NCBI GenBank assembly: GCA_022652485.1
Contig: JALCRK010000009.1
Location: forward strand, 1 to 64,000
Direction: 5' to 3'
Source of the DNA: Sphingobium sp.
GTDB lineage: Bacteria > Pseudomonadota > Alphaproteobacteria > Sphingomonadales > Sphingomonadaceae
Length of the DNA stretch: 64,000 nucleotides
The position numbers and the translations under genes were made by a program. The notes under the pieces are model-generated. The model made no database searches, was not told where the DNA came from, and was given only the letters and a program-made list of their open reading frames with translations. This document shows, piece by piece, positions 60,724 through 64,000 of the stretch. Within the stretch, counting starts at the first letter, position 1. The number at the start of each line of letters is the position of its first letter.

Positions 60724-61824
60724 ATGCAGCTCCAGTTCTTTCCCTCGCGCCGCCTCGCCATCTATATGGCGCGGACGTTTCTCATCCGCTGCTTCGCGGT
60801 GCTGGCGATGCTCGTCATCGTGCTGATGACGCTCGATCTGCTGGGCGAGAGCGGCGACATCCTTGCCGTGCCGGGCAATGGCGAGGCGCAGCTGTGGCAT
60901 TATGTATCGTTACGCCTGCCGCAGATCGTCGCCACATTCCTGCCCTTTTCGGTCCTCCTCGGCACCCTCATCACGCTCGCGACGATGAACCAGCATAGCG
61001 AGATCGTCTCGATGAAGGCGGCGGGCCTCTCCGCGCACCAGATTCTCGCGCCGATGATCGCGGCGGCGATGGGCATCGCGCTGCTGAGCTTCGCCTTCAA
61101 CGAGCGCATCGTCACCCACGCCAGCGCCGCGCTGTCGGCCTGGAAGGCGGTGGGATACGGCGAGATCCCCCGCGACACCGGCCTCAAGACCAATGTGTGG
61201 GTGCGCGAGGGCAACAACCTCGTCACCGCCGGAATCGTCGGCGGGCGCGGCAATGGCGTGGTGCTGCGGCAGGTGGAGATATTCCACCGGCTCGACAATC
61301 ACCTGATCGACATCGTGCGCGCGCCGAAGGGGCATTATGATCCCGCCGCCAAGGCCTGGGTGCTGGAGGATGCAAAGCTGTTCGACGTGAACAGCGGCAC
61401 CAGCCGGGCGCTTGGCACGATCCTTAACGGCAAGGGCATTCGTCCCGATCAGTTCACGCTCGCCAAGGTGGACGCAGACGGGCTGGATTTCTTAGCGCTG
61501 CGGCAAGCGATACAGGATCTGCGCGATGCGGGGCGGCCCACGGCCTCGCTGGAGGCGGACCTGTGGCACAAGATCGCCCGGCCCTTGTCGGCGCTGCTGA
61601 TGCCGCTGCTCGGATCGGTGGCGGCCTTTGGCCTCGCGCGCTCGGGCCAGTTGTTCATCCGCGCGGTGATCGGCATGACGCTGGGCTTCACCTATTTCGT
61701 CGCCGACAATTTCGCGCTGGCGATGGGCAATCTCGGCGCCTACCCGCCGATGCTCGCGGCCTGGGCGCCGTTCCTGCTGTTCCTGATGCTGGGCGAAGCG
61801 GTGTTGATACGGACGGAGGAGTGA
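60724..61824 (+). CDS. lptG: LptG, permease of the envelope glycolipid exporter
   Basis: A 366-residue LptG homologue. RLAIYMARTFLIRCFAVLAM and VLMTLDLLGESGDIL form the first helix region; LRLPQIVATFLPFSVLLGTL, TMNQHSEIVSMKAAGLSAHQ and LIRAVIGMTLGFTYFVADNF are family motifs. It pairs with LptF. Sphingomonads are known for glycosphingolipids in place of LPS, so in this organism the Lpt machine may carry glycosphingolipid; the genes lie beside the sphingolipid cluster. Confidence 0.94.
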   Translation: MQLQFFPSRRLAIYMARTFLIRCFAVLAMLVIVLMTLDLLGESGDILAVPGNGEAQLWHYVSLRLPQIVATFLPFSVLLGTLITLATMNQHSEIVSMKAAGLSAHQILAPMIAAAMGIALLSFAFNERIVTHASAALSAWKAVGYGEIPRDTGLKTNVWVREGNNLVTAGIVGGRGNGVVLRQVEIFHRLDNHLIDIVRAPKGHYDPAAKAWVLEDAKLFDVNSGTSRALGTILNGKGIRPDQFTLAKVDADGLDFLALRQAIQDLRDAGRPTASLEADLWHKIARPLSALLMPLLGSVAAFGLARSGQLFIRAVIGMTLGFTYFVADNFALAMGNLGAYPPMLAAWAPFLLFLMLGEAVLIRTEE

Positions 61825-61842
61825 TGGGCGTCTTTTCCTGAC

Positions 61843-61929
61843 CGTCACCCCGGACTTGATCCGGGATCCCGCTAAATTCATTAACAAGAGAAGCGAAAAG
61901 CGGGATCCCGGGTCAAGCCCGGGATGACG
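61843..61929. repeat. Palindromic intergenic repeat (CGTCATCCCGG family)
   Basis: CGTCACCCCGG (61843-61853) and CCGGGATGACG (61919-61929) bound an 87-base unit. Inside are GATCCGGGATCCCGC and its inverted partner GCGGGATCCCGGGTC. It lies between lptG and the convergent desaturase gene. Confidence 0.75.
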
Positions 61930-61938
61930 ATTGGGAAG

Positions 61939-62997
61939 CTACCGCCTCACCATCGTACTGCGCGCGATCTTGCCGAGGAGCGGTATCATGCCGCCGTAAT
62001 TCGCGCCATCATAGGTCGAGCCCGCGCCGAGGTGCGCCACGATCCGGCGGTGCGCCTCGTCCAGCGCATGATAGGGCAGGCTCGGCAGCAGGTGATGCAG
62101 CGCATGATAGCGAAGTCCCACCGGCGCCCAGAGCGGCGCGATCCAGCCCGGCGGCGGCACGTTCACCGAGTCGAGATATTGCGCCGTCACCGTCATGGCC
62201 GCGCCGTCATTCTCCCACAGGTGCGCGACGAGGGTGCGGAGCTGGTTGAGCACGGCCGTCACGGAAAACACCGCGAGCGCTATAACCAGCGGCCGCCAGC
62301 CGATGAATTGCGTCAGGCCAAGCATCGCGATCGCCCACAGGCTCGCGCCCAGTTCCTGCCAGAAGACCATGCGGGCAAAAGCGCCTTCGGGCGGGCGGCG
62401 GCGGAAGGCAGGGTTGATCGAGAGCGCCGAAAAGCGCTCCCACACATGGCGGCGCAGCGGCGGGACAAGCGCACCCAGCGGCACCAGCACGGCGCTGCGG
62501 AACAACAGCGCCACCGGCGCCAGCGCCGCCACGATCACAAACACGGGCAGCGACCACGGCTTCATCAGGGCAAGCGGCAGATATTCCGGATCCTCCGCCG
62601 TGCCATAGCGGGTGCGAGCGTGGTGCAGCGTATGGACGCCCTCGTACATGAAGCTGGGGGTCAGCATCGGAATGCCGACGAACAGGTTCCACGCGAACCG
62701 GAAACCGGGCAGCGCGTTGCGGTGAATATGCGTCAGTTCATGGATGAACAGCAGCGCGCGATAGAGCGCCAGCGCGGCAAGCACGCCCAGTCCCGCCATA
62801 CTCAGCGGATCGTGGCTCAGGATCGCGCCCGCGAGCGCCCCATAGCCGACCAGCGCGGAGACAAAGCAGTCAGGCCAATAGATCGCCGCCCGCGCGGTGG
62901 AGAGATCCTTGGTCAGATCCACCGCCGCGCGCAGCATGGCCGTATCGTCTGGGATGGCGGATTTGCGCGCCGCTTCGATCTTTGTCTGTGCCGTCAT
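61939..62997 (-). CDS. Membrane fatty-acid desaturase/hydroxylase-family protein
   Basis: A 352-residue integral membrane di-iron enzyme. Three His boxes are seen: HELTHIH (86-92), HTLHH (122-126) and HALHHLLPSLPYH with HRR near residue 300. Hydrophobic segments lie between. The family inserts double bonds or hydroxyls into acyl or sphingoid chains. Its position between lptG and the ceramide synthase candidate suggests an acyl or sphingoid-chain modification in the sphingolipid, an inference. The ATG at 62997 is preferred; a longer frame to 63033 exists. Confidence 0.88.
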   Translation of the reverse strand: MTAQTKIEAARKSAIPDDTAMLRAAVDLTKDLSTARAAIYWPDCFVSALVGYGALAGAILSHDPLSMAGLGVLAALALYRALLFIHELTHIHRNALPGFRFAWNLFVGIPMLTPSFMYEGVHTLHHARTRYGTAEDPEYLPLALMKPWSLPVFVIVAALAPVALLFRSAVLVPLGALVPPLRRHVWERFSALSINPAFRRRPPEGAFARMVFWQELGASLWAIAMLGLTQFIGWRPLVIALAVFSVTAVLNQLRTLVAHLWENDGAAMTVTAQYLDSVNVPPPGWIAPLWAPVGLRYHALHHLLPSLPYHALDEAHRRIVAHLGAGSTYDGANYGGMIPLLGKIARSTMVRR

Positions 62998-63130
62998 GAC
63001 GCCATTCCTACAGTCCAAATATGCGCGGATCATGGCAGCAAAGTGACATAATCATTGTCCGCGCCGCACGTCCGCCCTAACAAGACCGGCGCATCTTTCC
63101 CTGTCACCGATCAAACATAAGGCAAACGCA

Positions 63131-64000
63131 GTGGCTGCATCCGACCTAGTGATCTCTCCCGTCTCCGGCAAGGCCGACTTGAAAGCGTTCGTCGATTTCG
63201 CGTGGGAAGCGTACAGGCAAGATCCCGCCTGGGTGCCGCCGCTGAAGGACGAGGTGATGGGAATGCTGACCCCCGGCAAGAACCCGTTTTTCGGGCACGC
63301 CGAGGCGCAATATTTTCTGGCGAGGCGCGATGGAAAGATCACCGGGCGCATTTCCGCGCATATCGACAGGCTCGCGCTCACCATGCCGCCGGAGCAGGGC
63401 ATGGGGCCGGGCACCGGCTTCTGGGGCATGTTCGATGCACTGGATGGAGCAAGCGCTGCGGCGCTGATCGCGGCGGCGGAGGGCTGGCTGCGCGACAAGG
63501 GGATGACCCGCGCGCTCGGCCCGATCTCCCTCTCGATCTGGGAGGAGCCGGGCCTGCTGACGCAGGGGCATGACCATCCGCCAACGGTGATGATGGGCCA
63601 CCACCTGCCCCAATATCAGCCGTGGATCGAGGCCGCAGGCTATGCCTCCGCGAAAACGCTGCGCACCTATGAGCTGGACATCACGCATGAATTTCCTCCG
63701 CTCATTCAGCGCATCATCCAGTCGGGCGAGAAAAACGAGCGTATCCGCATCCGCAAGGTGGACAAGAGCCAGTTCGACAAGGAAGCGGCGATCATCCTCC
63801 ACATCCTGAACGACGCATGGGGCGACAACTGGGGTTTCGTGCCGATCACCGACGCCGAGGTCGCGTTTACGGGCAAGAAGCTGAAGCCCATCGTGTTCGA
63901 GGATCTGATCCGCGTGGCGGAGCTGGATGGCGAGCCGGTCGCCTTCATGATGACCCTGCCGGATCTCAACGAGGCGCTGACGCCGCTCAATGGCTCGCTG
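63131..64000 (+). CDS. GNAT-superfamily acyltransferase, candidate bacterial ceramide synthase (3' end outside window)
   Basis: The frame opens at GTG 63131 and runs off the right edge (290 codons seen). It has AWEAYRQDPAWVPPLKDEV, FFGHAEAQYFLARRDGKITG, RISAHIDRLALT, RALGPISLSIWEEPG, TVMMGHHLPQYQPWIEAAGY, LNDAWGDNWGFVPITDAEV and MTLPDLNEALTPLNG. This is the long GNAT-like family to which the Caulobacter bacterial ceramide synthase belongs, as I recall it; the sequence family is widespread, so the specific role rests on the location beside spt, ACP and the reductase. It would N-acylate the sphingoid base or 3-ketosphinganine. It is divergent from the desaturase. Confidence 0.72.
   Translation, partial: MAASDLVISPVSGKADLKAFVDFAWEAYRQDPAWVPPLKDEVMGMLTPGKNPFFGHAEAQYFLARRDGKITGRISAHIDRLALTMPPEQGMGPGTGFWGMFDALDGASAAALIAAAEGWLRDKGMTRALGPISLSIWEEPGLLTQGHDHPPTVMMGHHLPQYQPWIEAAGYASAKTLRTYELDITHEFPPLIQRIIQSGEKNERIRIRKVDKSQFDKEAAIILHILNDAWGDNWGFVPITDAEVAFTGKKLKPIVFEDLIRVAELDGEPVAFMMTLPDLNEALTPLNGSL

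Noticed and set aside
63005-63012. A fourth regulatory TTCCTACA motif
   Set aside because: It lies just upstream of the desaturase start with no link to the island; it is probably a chance occurrence.

Overview
The window is a GC-rich alphaproteobacterial chromosome segment, most likely from the Sphingomonadaceae. The pointers are a serine palmitoyltransferase gene cluster, PEPxxWA-type CTERM sorting signals, an NDUFA12-like complex I subunit gene, both bacterial N-degron transferases (Aat and Bpt), CarD and an SUV3-like helicase. Species cannot be named from the sequence alone.

Positions 1-8000 look like accessory, probably mobile DNA. They hold the end of a sensor kinase gene, a COG4705 membrane protein, a nuclease-like membrane-anchored protein, a VirB1-like lytic transglycosylase, an XRE and an AlpA regulator, a RelE/HigB toxin with a HigA antitoxin fused to an ImmA metalloprotease-like domain, an S24-type repressor that has lost the Ser-Lys dyad, and an IS110-family transposase followed by strongly structured non-coding DNA. 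Two direct-repeat GTTC-N7-GTTC elements (alphaproteobacterial LexA boxes) lie in front of the transglycosylase and the XRE gene. From about 8100 the sequence reads as ordinary chromosome.

Positions 8100-26200 hold alanine metabolism (AldR-like Lrp regulator, alanine dehydrogenase, aminotransferase), an enoyl-CoA hydratase, a chromate transporter, the tRNA-Trp/secE/nusG and rplK/rplA translation genes, aat, a DUF2155 lipoprotein, an NDUFA12 homologue, a DUF192 lipoprotein, recX, a fatty acyl-AMP ligase, a PEP-CTERM protein, bpt, threonine ammonia-lyase, a beta-hydroxyacid dehydrogenase and a degenerate amidohydrolase.

Positions 26300-37900 form a signalling and stress block. It contains an HWE kinase, a Crp/Fnr regulator, a DUF6894 protein, a PNPOx-like stress protein, small LuxR and MarR regulators, several short unknown genes, a TonB-dependent receptor, and a two-gene operon of a double-domain KaiC-like ATPase and a hybrid kinase. 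Two EcfG-like general-stress promoters are visible here.

Positions 38100-51900 are mostly housekeeping: carD, fdxA, an S4 protein, the helicase, an M23 peptidase, hemB, rplU, rpmA, obgE and proB. A truncated di-haem peroxidase pseudogene with an intact PEP-CTERM tail lies before obgE.

Positions 51867-64000 carry a sphingolipid locus: a CerR-like reductase, a dedicated ACP, serine palmitoyltransferase, a hybrid kinase, a nucleotidyltransferase-like protein, a lipid kinase, a DUF2141 protein, lptF/lptG, a desaturase, and at the right edge a GNAT-superfamily protein that is a good candidate ceramide synthase. A DUF5706 (PycTM-like) membrane protein is embedded in it. The acyl-AMP ligase that probably charges the ACP lies 33 kb away. 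A family of palindromic intergenic repeats is scattered through the chromosomal part.
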